Shown here in pieces: positions 18,673-26,908 of a stretch of 64,000 bases of DNA. A program made the position numbers and the translations under genes. Within the stretch, counting starts at the first letter, position 1; the number at the start of each line of letters is the position of its first letter. The stretch covers positions 1 to 64,000 of the IMG/VR virus record IMGVR_UViG_3300032308_000833; one strand, written 5' to 3'. The notes under the pieces are model-generated. The model had not been told where the DNA came from. It did not search any database and saw only the letters and a program-made list of their open reading frames with translations. Source of the DNA: a virus.

Positions 18673-19200
18673 ATGGCAACAGGTCAATCAAGCATATATA
18701 ATTTACCATACCCACAAGTTGATGATAGTGTAAACGTACATGGAGATATTGCTTCTTTAGCAACTTCATTAGATAATACACTTGCTGGACTTGGCTTATC
18801 TTACATGAAATTAGATGTAATTAATACATCTGGAGCATCAATTGCAGCAGGATCTCCTGTATTTATTAATGGTCATAATTCAGGACAAGATTTAACAACA
18901 GTAGGAAAAGCAATTCCTACAACAACATCACCAATATTAGGATTATTAAAATCTACAACAGCAAATAATGCACAAGGAATATGTGTAGTCTCTGGAGTAT
19001 TACCAGATGTTAATACATCTGAATTTGTTGCAGGTGATATTTTGTATGTAAAGACTGGTGGAGGTTTAACAAATGTTAGACCATCAGGTGGTGCAGGTGC
19101 AGTAGCAGTTTGTGCCTATGCAGATGCATCTAATGGAGTTCTTGTAGTTACCGCCAAAGGTAACGGTACTTGGGGAGCATTAAAGAACGGTCTTTCATAA
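18673..19200 (+). CDS. Fibre / minor tail protein
   Basis: 175-aa beta-rich, Gly/Ala/Thr-rich protein. The N-terminus (ATGQSSIYNLPYPQVDDSVN, then HGDIASLATSLDNTL) is of the kind I know from phage fibre proteins that begin with a short N-terminal anchoring region of the form YxLPYP. The body has alternating strands typical of a DUF2190-like or beta-helical decoration domain (GASIAAGSPVFINGHNSG, GGGLTNVRPSGG). Leaderless start. Role in the virion inferred from position. Confidence 0.6.
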   Translation: MATGQSSIYNLPYPQVDDSVNVHGDIASLATSLDNTLAGLGLSYMKLDVINTSGASIAAGSPVFINGHNSGQDLTTVGKAIPTTTSPILGLLKSTTANNAQGICVVSGVLPDVNTSEFVAGDILYVKTGGGLTNVRPSGGAGAVAVCAYADASNGVLVVTAKGNGTWGALKNGLS

Positions 19201-19215
19201 TTATTTATCCAAACA

Positions 19216-19224
19216 TGATATAAT
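19216..19224 (+). promoter_or_regulatory. Extended -10 late promoter, leaderless output
   Basis: TGA plus TATAAT, 6 nt to the ATG at 19231. Confidence 0.75.
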
Positions 19225-19230
19225 TACAAT

Positions 19231-19638
19231 ATGGCCATTCTCAGAAACTCATCTCAAGATTTATACAACGTAGGTGCTAAACCCCCAACCGTTAAATGGA
19301 CAGTAGTTCGTGGTGACACCTCAGCATTTAAAGTTTACGTAACAGACGACGCCCAAGCCCCTTTAGTTATAGCAGATTGGGATATTGCTATGAAAATTAA
19401 AAGACCAAACCTTGCTAAAGATCTTGGAGTAATAACGGATAATGCAAATACAATTATGCTTTTGACTCCTGCAGCAGATGCAGATGATTTGGCTGGAGAA
19501 TTTACAGTTAGACTTGCAGCAGAAGAATCACACAATCTTCAAACAGGAGATATTTTTGATATCGAGTTATCTACAGCAGAAATTGTTTGGACAGTTGCAC
19601 AAGGTAGCATGATTATACTTGAAGATGTAACTGACTAA
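19231..19638 (+). CDS. Small beta-sandwich minor tail protein (LtfC-like), copy 3
   Basis: 135 aa. VKWTVVRGDTSAFKVYVTDD gives the cleanest RGD core of the three copies, followed by IADWDIAMKIKRP and a C-terminal WTVAQGSMIILEDVTD. Shares strand order and the R(K)GD/ITVxxDVT frame with the genes at 13.7 and 14.9 kb. Its stop overlaps the next ATG. Expected to be a virion component. Confidence 0.68.
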   Translation: MAILRNSSQDLYNVGAKPPTVKWTVVRGDTSAFKVYVTDDAQAPLVIADWDIAMKIKRPNLAKDLGVITDNANTIMLLTPAADADDLAGEFTVRLAAEESHNLQTGDIFDIELSTAEIVWTVAQGSMIILEDVTD

Positions 19639-19862
19639 TGGCAACAGCAATTATTGTTGATGACAATAAACAAAAATTAAGACGTATTGAAACCTCAGAC
19701 TATTACCAAACCAAAATATCCTACAAGCCTAGCACGGTAGAGATAAATTACACTTTACCTTTTAGAATAAGATTTACAACAATAACAGTAGAAGGGTATG
19801 GTCCAGGTAATGTGCCCCCAATTCCTTTACAGGTTATTGGCTATAGCAACTATATACTGTAG
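19638..19862 (+). CDS. Small conserved tail-associated protein
   Basis: 74 aa ending in GYGPGNVPPIPLQVIGYSNYIL. I recognise the FRIRFT...GYGPxNVPPIxLxxIGxxNYIL pattern as a small family next to fibre genes in actinophages. It has no established function. Coupled to the LtfC-like gene by TAATG. A short -10-like TATACT near its end may serve the glycosyltransferase gene. Confidence 0.68.
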   Translation: MATAIIVDDNKQKLRRIETSDYYQTKISYKPSTVEINYTLPFRIRFTTITVEGYGPGNVPPIPLQVIGYSNYIL

Positions 19863-19871
19863 AATAGACAT

Positions 19872-20603
19872 ATGGCTAAAAAAGAAAAACCTAGCATATT
19901 TATAGCAACCCCAATGTACGGTGGGGTTTGTCATGGATACTTTATGAAAAGTGTCATGGGACTAGTAATGAAACTAACCTACAAAGGATACAAAGTAACC
20001 TTTAACGACTTGTACAACGAATCTTTAATTAACAGGGCCAGAAACACCCTTACAGAACTATTCTTAAGATCTGATGCTGACTACCTATTGTTTATTGATG
20101 GTGACGAAGGTTTTAACGCTGATGGTGTTATAGATATGATTGATACAGATTTAGATATTATTGGGGCTGCCGTGCCAATGAAAGCAATTAACTGGGCTAA
20201 CGTAGAAAAAGCAGCAGAATTAAAAAAACCTGATTTGAAAAGGTTTGGATCTTATGTAAACATAAACTTTGTTGATAGACAAGACTTACATAAGGTAGCA
20301 GATAATCCTAAAAAACCATTAGAGGTAAAAAACATAGGAACTGGTTTGCTGTTAATTAAACGTAATGTTTTTGAAACAATGAAAGAGCATGTTGGAAAAT
20401 ATAAAAGTGATCAACTAGATTTGGGTGGTATTAAAAAAGGTGAATACATTTATGATTTTTGGAAAACACAGGTAGACCCAGAAGAAGAAAGACTTTTGTC
20501 AGAAGACTACTATTTCTGTACACTATGGCGTAAACTTGGCGGTTCTGTGTATGTAGCACCACACGTTAAGGTAGTGCACGTAGGAACCTATATATTTGTT
20601 TAA
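19872..20603 (+). CDS. Phage glycosyltransferase (GT-A fold)
   Basis: 243 aa. IFIATPMYGGVCHGYF (9-24), FNDLYNESLINRARNTL and DADYLLFIDGDEGF (68-81) with the D76-x-D78 metal site are the hallmarks of a phage glycosyltransferase family related to GT2. A late EDYYFCTLWRKLGG may supply the catalytic base region. It is surrounded by fibre genes, so it may glycosylate virion proteins or modify host-surface sugars. No -35 promoter; a TATACT lies 13 nt upstream. Confidence 0.8.
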   Translation: MAKKEKPSIFIATPMYGGVCHGYFMKSVMGLVMKLTYKGYKVTFNDLYNESLINRARNTLTELFLRSDADYLLFIDGDEGFNADGVIDMIDTDLDIIGAAVPMKAINWANVEKAAELKKPDLKRFGSYVNINFVDRQDLHKVADNPKKPLEVKNIGTGLLLIKRNVFETMKEHVGKYKSDQLDLGGIKKGEYIYDFWKTQVDPEEERLLSEDYYFCTLWRKLGGSVYVAPHVKVVHVGTYIFV

Positions 20604-20627
20604 TTTGCAATAATTTTGTAAAAATAA

Positions 20628-20636
20628 TGTTATAAT
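20628..20636 (+). promoter_or_regulatory. Extended -10 late promoter, leaderless output
   Basis: TGT plus TATAAT, 6 nt to the ATG at 20643. Confidence 0.72.
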
Positions 20637-20642
20637 TTAGTC

Positions 20643-21089
20643 ATGGCACAACAATCAATTGCAACAGTAAAATCACGTTATGAGACTGGCGATAGGCCAT
20701 CTCAGCAAGACTATGAAGATTTAATTGACACTACCGCGTCCCAAGCAACACGCCTTGGTACTTTTGGTAATAACGACAATACAATATCAGAAATTCAGAA
20801 CACAACAATTGTTGATAGTTTTGATGCAACAGAGTGGAGAATGGTTAAGTACCTTGTTTCAATTTCTAAAACAACACAAGGCGATAACTATTTTTACGCA
20901 ACAGAATTGACCATATTGGTTGACGGAGCAGATGTTTCCGTAAGCGAATATGGGACAATAGACAACGATGGGAATATTGGAACCATAAGCGTCTCAAGGG
21001 CTGGAAATACAGTGGCTTTAACAATCACTCCAGACTCAGTAATAAAGCCAGTCACCTTGCGTTACGCACGCATGGGACTTAAGGCATAA
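20643..21089 (+). CDS. Short fibre protein with shared beta C-terminal domain
   Basis: 148 aa. N-terminal helix (ATVKSRYETGDRPSQQDYED) is a typical fibre attachment segment (GDxPxxxDFxxLIDT). The C-terminal about 90 residues (DATEWRMVKYLVSISKTT onward) match by eye the C-terminus of the 510-aa fibre that follows (DWALAEYRSAEFLVKVAY onward). The two proteins therefore share a receptor-tip or trimerisation domain. Leaderless. Confidence 0.65.
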   Translation: MAQQSIATVKSRYETGDRPSQQDYEDLIDTTASQATRLGTFGNNDNTISEIQNTTIVDSFDATEWRMVKYLVSISKTTQGDNYFYATELTILVDGADVSVSEYGTIDNDGNIGTISVSRAGNTVALTITPDSVIKPVTLRYARMGLKA

Positions 21090-21100
21090 GGAGATAAAAT

Positions 21101-22633
21101 ATGGCAACATTAAATAAAAATTTCAAGATTAAACATGGTTTAATCGTTGAAGGAACAACAGGTACAATTAACAACTTTGACATCTTGACAAAAAGTACAG
21201 ATGATCAAAACTACATTATAGACCTGGTTGGTGGAGACGCTTCATCAAACGCAGTAGCAAACACACTAGTACTTCGTGATGCAAATGCAAACTTTTTTGC
21301 AAATACAATCACAGCAGACTTAGTTGGAGATGTAACTGGTCAAGTATCAGACATTTCTAATCATGATTCTGATGATGTAGCAGAAGGTACAACAAACCTT
21401 TACTTTACAAACGAAAGAGCAGCAAATGCAACTGCAGCATCCTATGATGCTATAGGCTCAGCAGCAAATGCTTATTCAAATGCAACTGCTTACACAGATC
21501 TAGAAGTAGGTAATGCAATTGCTGACTTAGAAGACTATGCAGATTTTGCAGCAGGAAATGCTTTAGCAAATGCAAACTCATACACTGACAACGCAATTTC
21601 TAATGCAGTCTCTGACTTAGAAGAATACACTGACTTTGCAGTAGGCAATGCAGTGGCTGACTTAGAAGATTATGCAGACTTTGCAGTAGGTAATGCAATT
21701 GCTGATTTAACAAACAATGCACCAGCGTTATTAGATACACTTAACGAAATCGCAGAAGCAATTGGTGACGATGCAAACTTTGTTGGAACAATAACCAACT
21801 TAGTTGCAGAAAAACAAAATGCTTTGATTGCAGGAACTGACATTGATATCGTAGGAAACACAATTTCCTTTACTGGAAGTTACGATCCTTCAGGCTCAGC
21901 AGCAAATGCTTATTCAAATGCAACTGCTTACACAGATCTAGAAATAGGAAATGCATATGCAGATTTAGAACTGTTTGCTAACAACGCAGCAGGTAATGCT
22001 TTAGCAAATGCAAATTCTTACACAGATAATGCAATTGGTCTTTTGTCAACAACTGATATCGAAGAAGGAACAAACGAATACTTCACAGATACAAGGGCTA
22101 AAGAGTCAGCAGCAAGTTTGTTAACAATGGCAACTCTAACAAATATCTCAATCACAGGTAACTCTGAAGGATTGGTAATTACAGCAGAAAATGGTGTAGG
22201 AGACTCTAACACAGATGCGTTGGCTGAAGGTTCAACAAACCTTTATTTCACAGATCAACGTGCAGTAGATGCTCTTGAAGCAATAATACCTAATTTCACT
22301 GAAATTGATATTAACACAGTTGCTAGACAAGTTGCAGCAACAGTAAATGCTCCAACAGCAAGCACAGTTACAGCAATTGACTGGGCATTAGCAGAATATC
22401 GCTCAGCCGAATTCTTGGTAAAAGTTGCTTACGGTGCACACACAGAAGTTTCAAAAGTTATCTTAACTCTTGATACTTCAAACAACATCGCAATCACAGA
22501 ATACGCAATTGTAGGAACAAATGGATCCGCATCCACAATTTCTGCAGACGTAAACGGAACAGATGTAAGACTAAGAGTAGCAACAGCCAATAACAACTCA
22601 GATGTAACAGTTGTTGGAACATTGTTAGTCTAG
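21101..22633 (+). CDS. Long repetitive tail fibre protein
   Basis: 510 aa after SD AAGGAGAT. The centre is built of repeats of the type NALANANSYTDNAI and AVGNAVADLEDYADF (about residues 120-220 and again 270-310), expected to form a trimeric alpha-helical coiled coil. DVAEGTTNLYFTxxRA modules, known from phage fibre shafts, occur three times. The C-terminal 95 residues are the beta domain shared with the preceding gene. Likely a host-recognition fibre. Confidence 0.75.
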   Translation: MATLNKNFKIKHGLIVEGTTGTINNFDILTKSTDDQNYIIDLVGGDASSNAVANTLVLRDANANFFANTITADLVGDVTGQVSDISNHDSDDVAEGTTNLYFTNERAANATAASYDAIGSAANAYSNATAYTDLEVGNAIADLEDYADFAAGNALANANSYTDNAISNAVSDLEEYTDFAVGNAVADLEDYADFAVGNAIADLTNNAPALLDTLNEIAEAIGDDANFVGTITNLVAEKQNALIAGTDIDIVGNTISFTGSYDPSGSAANAYSNATAYTDLEIGNAYADLELFANNAAGNALANANSYTDNAIGLLSTTDIEEGTNEYFTDTRAKESAASLLTMATLTNISITGNSEGLVITAENGVGDSNTDALAEGSTNLYFTDQRAVDALEAIIPNFTEIDINTVARQVAATVNAPTASTVTAIDWALAEYRSAEFLVKVAYGAHTEVSKVILTLDTSNNIAITEYAIVGTNGSASTISADVNGTDVRLRVATANNNSDVTVVGTLLV

Positions 22634-22654
22634 TAAAAAATTAGGGGGCAGTAA

Positions 22655-23107
22655 ATGACCACAAATCTAAAAGATTTTAAAGTCAAGAATGGATTAGTCG
22701 TAACTAACGGCGGTTCATTTGGAAACGCGGTAGCAGTAGGAGAACCTACATTAGGAACTCACGCTACTACTAAAGATTACGTAGATTCTGTAACTGGTAC
22801 ACCAGTATCAAATACTGCCCCTCTTTCCCCAGACAATGGGGATATGTGGTTTGATACCACGGTAGAAAGATTAAAAGTTTATTATGAAACTGATTGGTTT
22901 ACAATTGCAACAAGCAATGATGTACAAAATATTCCAGATCACATTCATGATACAGCAATTGATGGTAACGGAAGAATTGTTACAGTATTCTGGGATGCTG
23001 AACAATATGACGATCCACAAATTTCTACATTAAGTGGTGGAACACCGTTTTCAAATTCATGGGCAGCAGTATTTGATGGTGGAAATCCAGACAGTGAATT
23101 TAATTAA
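22655..23107 (+). CDS. Tail fibre accessory protein
   Basis: 150 aa starting TTNLKDFKVKNGLVVTNGGS, the same KxFKxKxGLxV shaft-start motif seen in the 510-aa fibre. It has a THATTKDYVDSV segment and a P(D)NGDMWFDTTxxRLKVYY module common in phage fibres. Ends in a beta-rich acidic tail. Preceded by TTAGGGGG as SD. Probably a short fibre or fibre-associated protein. Confidence 0.6.
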   Translation: MTTNLKDFKVKNGLVVTNGGSFGNAVAVGEPTLGTHATTKDYVDSVTGTPVSNTAPLSPDNGDMWFDTTVERLKVYYETDWFTIATSNDVQNIPDHIHDTAIDGNGRIVTVFWDAEQYDDPQISTLSGGTPFSNSWAAVFDGGNPDSEFN

Positions 23108-23122
23108 AACATTTTAAAAAAC

Positions 23123-23131
23123 TGTTATAAT
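23123..23131 (+). promoter_or_regulatory. Extended -10 late promoter with leader hairpin
   Basis: TGT plus TATAAT, then a leader with a GTAGGT-AAG-ACCTAC hairpin (23148-23162) 5 nt before the SD AGGGAGAT region of the gene at 23176. Confidence 0.6.
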
Positions 23132-23175
23132 TAAAACAAAATCAAAAGTAGGTAAGACCTACACAGGGAGATAAA

Positions 23176-24900
23176 ATGGCAACAAGGATGCTACAACGTA
23201 GAGGAACTGCTACACAGTGGGCTAATGCTAACCCTACTCTGGGTTCTGGAGAAATTGGTTTTGAAACCGACACAGGACAATTTAAAATAGGTGACAACTC
23301 TACAGCATGGGATGATTTGCCATACTTTAAAAATATAGAAGATTTAGGCGGAAACCTAGACGATTACATTTTATTAGAACAAAAAGGTGCAGCAAACGGT
23401 GTTGCCACATTAGATGGAAGCAATTTAATCCCTGTAGCACAAATTCCAAATACTATTGCTAGAATTACAGATGTAGGAAACGCAATTTCTAACGCTATAT
23501 CAGATTTAACAAATAACGCACCAGCAATACTAGATACCCTTGCAGAACTAGCAAATGCCATCAATGATGATGGAGATTTTTTCTTAACTATTTCAAACAG
23601 CATTAATAACAGTTTAGATGCCGCTAATGAATACACAGATAATAACATAAATACTTTAGCAAACAACGTTGCAGAAGAAGCAGAATTATTAGCAAACACT
23701 GTTGCAAATAATCTTTCTTGTGCTGTTGCAAGTTTACAAGAAGAAATTGGAAATGCTGTAACTGAATCAGAAGCATATACCGATAACGTTGCTGCTCATA
23801 CTTTAGGAAATGCACAATTTTATACTGATGGTGAAGTAGACATACTTGCAAACTCTATAACAGATGCACTATCAAATGCACATTCATACACAGATACTGA
23901 AGTTTCAGATCATAACCTAGAAACATTAAATGTGCACGGTATATCAAATACAGCAGTACTTGTAACATTAACAGATTTGAGCAATCACGAAACTGACACA
24001 TCAAACGTACATGGTATCACAAATACACTAGCAATAGTGTTTACAGATGATGCAAGACTTTCTGATGCAAGAACACCACTTGCTAACTCTGTTACAAATA
24101 ACTCTATATCAGGAACAATTGATCAAAATAAGATCACAAACCTTGCAACAACACTAGGAAATCTAGCATCCCTTTCAGGTGCAGCGTTTACTGGTAACGT
24201 TTCAACAACTGGTAATTTGACAGTAGACGGAGATTTCACTGTAAGTGGATCTAATGTTCTTGTATCTGCAACACAAATTCAAATAGAGGACACCTTACTA
24301 CAACTTGGTCACACAAATGCTAACAACGTAGCAGATCTAGGTTTAGTAGTTTCTTATAACGATGGAACACAAAAACATGCTGGTATCGTCAAAGACGTTA
24401 CAGATAGCAAATGGAAATTGTTTGATGGTGTTACATCAGAACCTGGAACAACAGTTAACTTTGGACAAGGTTCACTAGATGTTTTGGCACTTTTGACACT
24501 TGAGGCAAACTCAATCACTGCAACATCAGATATCACTGCAAACGGAATCGTATTTGCAGACGGTACACAAAGATTAGAAGGTGTACCTTCACGGACACCT
24601 ATTATTCAAAAGACAGCAAGTTATACTTTGTCAGCATTGACTGAAAGAGATGATTTAATAGAAATGGATAGCGTTAGTGCAACAACGCTGACTATTCCTC
24701 TTAACTCAGCAGTAGCGTTTCCAGTTGGAACATCTATTGATATTCTTCAAACAAATACTGGTCAAGTAACAATCGCAGGAGACGCAGGAGTAACAGTAAA
24801 TGCTACACCAGGTCTTAAACTACGCACACGGTGGTCATCTTGCACTCTATTTAAGAGAGCAACTAACACCTGGGTTGTATACGGCGACTTAACTGCATAA
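23176..24900 (+). CDS. Tail fibre with Mtd-N-like domain
   Basis: 574 aa. Residues 1-50 (LQRRGTATQWANANPTLGSG, then EIGFETDTGQFKIGDNSTAW) match the N-terminal domain of major tropism determinant type fibres. A long coiled-coil shaft with NAxSDLTNNAPAxLDTLAELANAI and YTDxxVxxLxN repeats follows, then VHGI(S/T)NTA modules and the C-terminal tip domain shared with the 216-aa fibre at 16.4 kb. By size and layout it is a main receptor-binding fibre candidate. No reverse transcriptase is present, so no diversity-generating system is implied. Confidence 0.78.
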   Translation: MATRMLQRRGTATQWANANPTLGSGEIGFETDTGQFKIGDNSTAWDDLPYFKNIEDLGGNLDDYILLEQKGAANGVATLDGSNLIPVAQIPNTIARITDVGNAISNAISDLTNNAPAILDTLAELANAINDDGDFFLTISNSINNSLDAANEYTDNNINTLANNVAEEAELLANTVANNLSCAVASLQEEIGNAVTESEAYTDNVAAHTLGNAQFYTDGEVDILANSITDALSNAHSYTDTEVSDHNLETLNVHGISNTAVLVTLTDLSNHETDTSNVHGITNTLAIVFTDDARLSDARTPLANSVTNNSISGTIDQNKITNLATTLGNLASLSGAAFTGNVSTTGNLTVDGDFTVSGSNVLVSATQIQIEDTLLQLGHTNANNVADLGLVVSYNDGTQKHAGIVKDVTDSKWKLFDGVTSEPGTTVNFGQGSLDVLALLTLEANSITATSDITANGIVFADGTQRLEGVPSRTPIIQKTASYTLSALTERDDLIEMDSVSATTLTIPLNSAVAFPVGTSIDILQTNTGQVTIAGDAGVTVNATPGLKLRTRWSSCTLFKRATNTWVVYGDLTA

Positions 24901-24904
24901 CATT

Positions 24905-24913
24905 TGATATAAT
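24905..24913 (+). promoter_or_regulatory. Extended -10 late promoter
   Basis: TGA plus TATAAT, then AAGGAGAT as SD for the gene at 24931. Confidence 0.7.
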
Positions 24914-24930
24914 AAGACTAAGGAGATAAC

Positions 24931-26190
24931 ATGGCAATAGGTAAAAAAGTAGGTAAGAAGTCTCAAGGTTCTAATGACTTTTTAATGCCAAGAACACCAA
25001 CTATTGGAACAGCAACAAACGTTGGAACAGGGCGGGCATTTAACAATGGTGCAGCCACAGTAACATTTACAGCAGATCCTACCTATGCAGCAGACTCTTT
25101 TACAGTTACATCAACTCCAGGTAGTTTTACAGCAACAGGAGCATCATCTCCAATTACAGTTACAGGATTACAATCAGATACAGCATATACTTTTAAAGTA
25201 ACTGCAACAAATACTTATGGAACATCAGGTGAATCAGAGGCATCTAACTCTATTACAGCAACAACTGTTCCAGCAACACCAGCAGCACCAAGTGCATCAT
25301 CACCAAACGCTGATCAAGATGTAATTTCATGGGATGCACCAGCAAACGGTGGATCAGTAATAACAAATTATCATTGGCAATCAAATGAAGCCCCTGTTAA
25401 AGAAGGAGATACTGCGACTACGCTTAACGCAACAGTAGGGCAAGAAGCAGGAACAGCACAACGGTACAAAGTTTATGCAACTAACGCTAACGGAAACTCA
25501 GAATATTCTGCATTATCAGCAGAAGTAACAACAACATTTTCTTTCGTACCTTTTGGTGTGTTTGGTTTTTCACCATTTACAGTGTTTGGTTTCTCTCCGT
25601 TTAACGTGTTTGGTTTTTCACCATTTAACGTATTTGGTTTCTCACCATTCAGAGTATTTGGTTTCTCACCATTCAGAGTATTTGGTTTCTCACCAACTAC
25701 ATACTGTGTAGATGAAGATGCACCAGTTCTTACAACAACTGGAAATAAAAAAGCAAAAGACATTGAACTTGGAGATAAATTAATTGTAAAAGCATTTGAA
25801 GAAATGCCAGTTGGAGATCTTTACAAAATTGTACTTTGGAAAAAAAGAGGTAACCTAACAAATTACAGAGAATTAGAAGCAGATGTAACTAAGATTACAC
25901 CAACAGTAGTACATGAAACAGTTATGTTTAATAATGATCCAAACATGAGATTTTCATTACTAGAAGATATGTTTGTAATTAAAAATGGTTTATATGGTTT
26001 TGTTTCTTCAAGAGAAATTAAACCTGGAGATAAAATTATTACAAGAGATTCTTTGATGGTAGTAGAAACTGTTGAAATAGTTAACGAAACAAGAACTGTT
26101 TACAGTTTTGGAAGATATCCAATTGGATTAGTTATAGCAGGAGGATTAGTTCATTATAACGACTACTCTCCTTCAGAAATACCAGATTAA
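24931..26190 (+). CDS. FN3 domains - VFGFSPFN repeats - Hint domain protein
   Basis: 419 aa. Two fibronectin type III domains: about 20-113 (AATVTFTADPTYAAD, TVTGLQSDTAYTFKVTATN) and 114-202 (VISWDAPANGGS ... YKVYATNANGNS). Then six VFGFSPF(N/T/R) octapeptides (210-255) and a Hint domain from C259 (CVDEDAPVLTTTGNKKAKDI, GD at 281-282) to LVIAGGLVHYND. The repeat and Hint parts are clear homologues of the PASTA-containing protein at 17.0 kb, while the N-terminal domains differ. Block-B His is again missing (FSLLEDMF). This modular swapping suggests a surface-display or self-processing cassette. Confidence 0.78.
   Translation: MAIGKKVGKKSQGSNDFLMPRTPTIGTATNVGTGRAFNNGAATVTFTADPTYAADSFTVTSTPGSFTATGASSPITVTGLQSDTAYTFKVTATNTYGTSGESEASNSITATTVPATPAAPSASSPNADQDVISWDAPANGGSVITNYHWQSNEAPVKEGDTATTLNATVGQEAGTAQRYKVYATNANGNSEYSALSAEVTTTFSFVPFGVFGFSPFTVFGFSPFNVFGFSPFNVFGFSPFRVFGFSPFRVFGFSPTTYCVDEDAPVLTTTGNKKAKDIELGDKLIVKAFEEMPVGDLYKIVLWKKRGNLTNYRELEADVTKITPTVVHETVMFNNDPNMRFSLLEDMFVIKNGLYGFVSSREIKPGDKIITRDSLMVVETVEIVNETRTVYSFGRYPIGLVIAGGLVHYNDYSPSEIPD
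25558..25695 (+). repeat. 24-bp tandem repeat encoding VFGFSPFN octapeptides
   Basis: Six units with the final one ending FGFSPTTYC; codons differ from the 17.3 kb array at many third positions, so the peptide is conserved beyond the DNA. Confidence 0.85.
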
Positions 26191-26210
26191 TAACAATCTA
26201 ATAACCTATA

Positions 26211-26219
26211 TGCTACAAT
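26211..26219 (+). promoter_or_regulatory. Extended -10 promoter
   Basis: TGC plus TACAAT, about 23 nt before the ATG at 26243 with SD AGGGAAA. Confidence 0.5.
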
Positions 26220-26242
26220 AGTTGTAAGTAGATAGGGAAATA

Positions 26243-26908
26243 ATGAGACAAGGGCCACCACCAGAATTACGTGGTATTCAGCAATCAATTAAACCACATA
26301 AGTTTTTTGAAAGACATCTAAACAATGATTTAGATTTATTAGCAAATGAATTAACTGACAGATATCAAAGTATTGAAAAAGTAGAACTAGATGGTATTAC
26401 TCCAGTTAACAGTAAAGATTATTGGCAAGAATCTGGTAGCGTTTCTACAGTTAAATGGAGAGAGTATAACGTATTTCAGTTTCACATTGATGGTATATAT
26501 GAGTTATATAAAAATATTCAAGACATGACTAAAGAGGCTTGTGAATATTACGAGATAGATTTTGAAAAACAAAGATTTATGTTGCAAGGATGGTTTAATA
26601 TTAATCATAAGAAAAAAGGAAAACTAGACTGGCATGATCATGGTCATACTGGTGCTCCAAATAATTTTCATGGATATTACTGTGTAAAAGCAGAACCATC
26701 ATCAACTTATTATAGAGTTTTTGGTAAAGATATGGAAAATAAAAATATTGATAATCGTGCTATTTTTTCAGAAATGGGACATCCTCATGCACAAGGTGAT
26801 TGGGATTGGGAAGGACCAAGAATTACAGTTGCATATGATGTTGTAACTTTGGAAGAGTTAAAACATGCTGGTAAAGATCATGAGCAACACTGGATACCTT
26901 TGATATGA
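26243..26908 (+). CDS. 2OG-Fe(II) oxygenase-like protein, second family, copy 1
   Basis: 221 aa. QGWFNINHKK then DWHDHGHTGAPNNFHGYYCV (about 129-148) and SEMGHPHAQGDWDWEGPRIT (177-195) resemble the putative 2OG-Fe(II) oxygenase proteins of cyanophages (2OG-FeII_Oxy_5-like), with H131/H133, H180/H182 and R193 as likely ligands. The classical HxD is not obvious, so the metal site may differ. Overlaps the next gene by ATGA. Target unknown. Confidence 0.58.
   Translation: MRQGPPPELRGIQQSIKPHKFFERHLNNDLDLLANELTDRYQSIEKVELDGITPVNSKDYWQESGSVSTVKWREYNVFQFHIDGIYELYKNIQDMTKEACEYYEIDFEKQRFMLQGWFNINHKKKGKLDWHDHGHTGAPNNFHGYYCVKAEPSSTYYRVFGKDMENKNIDNRAIFSEMGHPHAQGDWDWEGPRITVAYDVVTLEELKHAGKDHEQHWIPLI

Noticed and set aside
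23176-24900. Diversity-generating retroelement target (Mtd-like fibre)
   Set aside because: Only the N-terminal domain is Mtd-like; no template repeat or reverse transcriptase seen in the window.
25473-25763. Minus-strand frame with repeated GEKPNTLN peptide
   Set aside because: It is the antisense reading of the VFGFSPFN repeat DNA; no SD or promoter, and the plus-strand protein is clearly coding.
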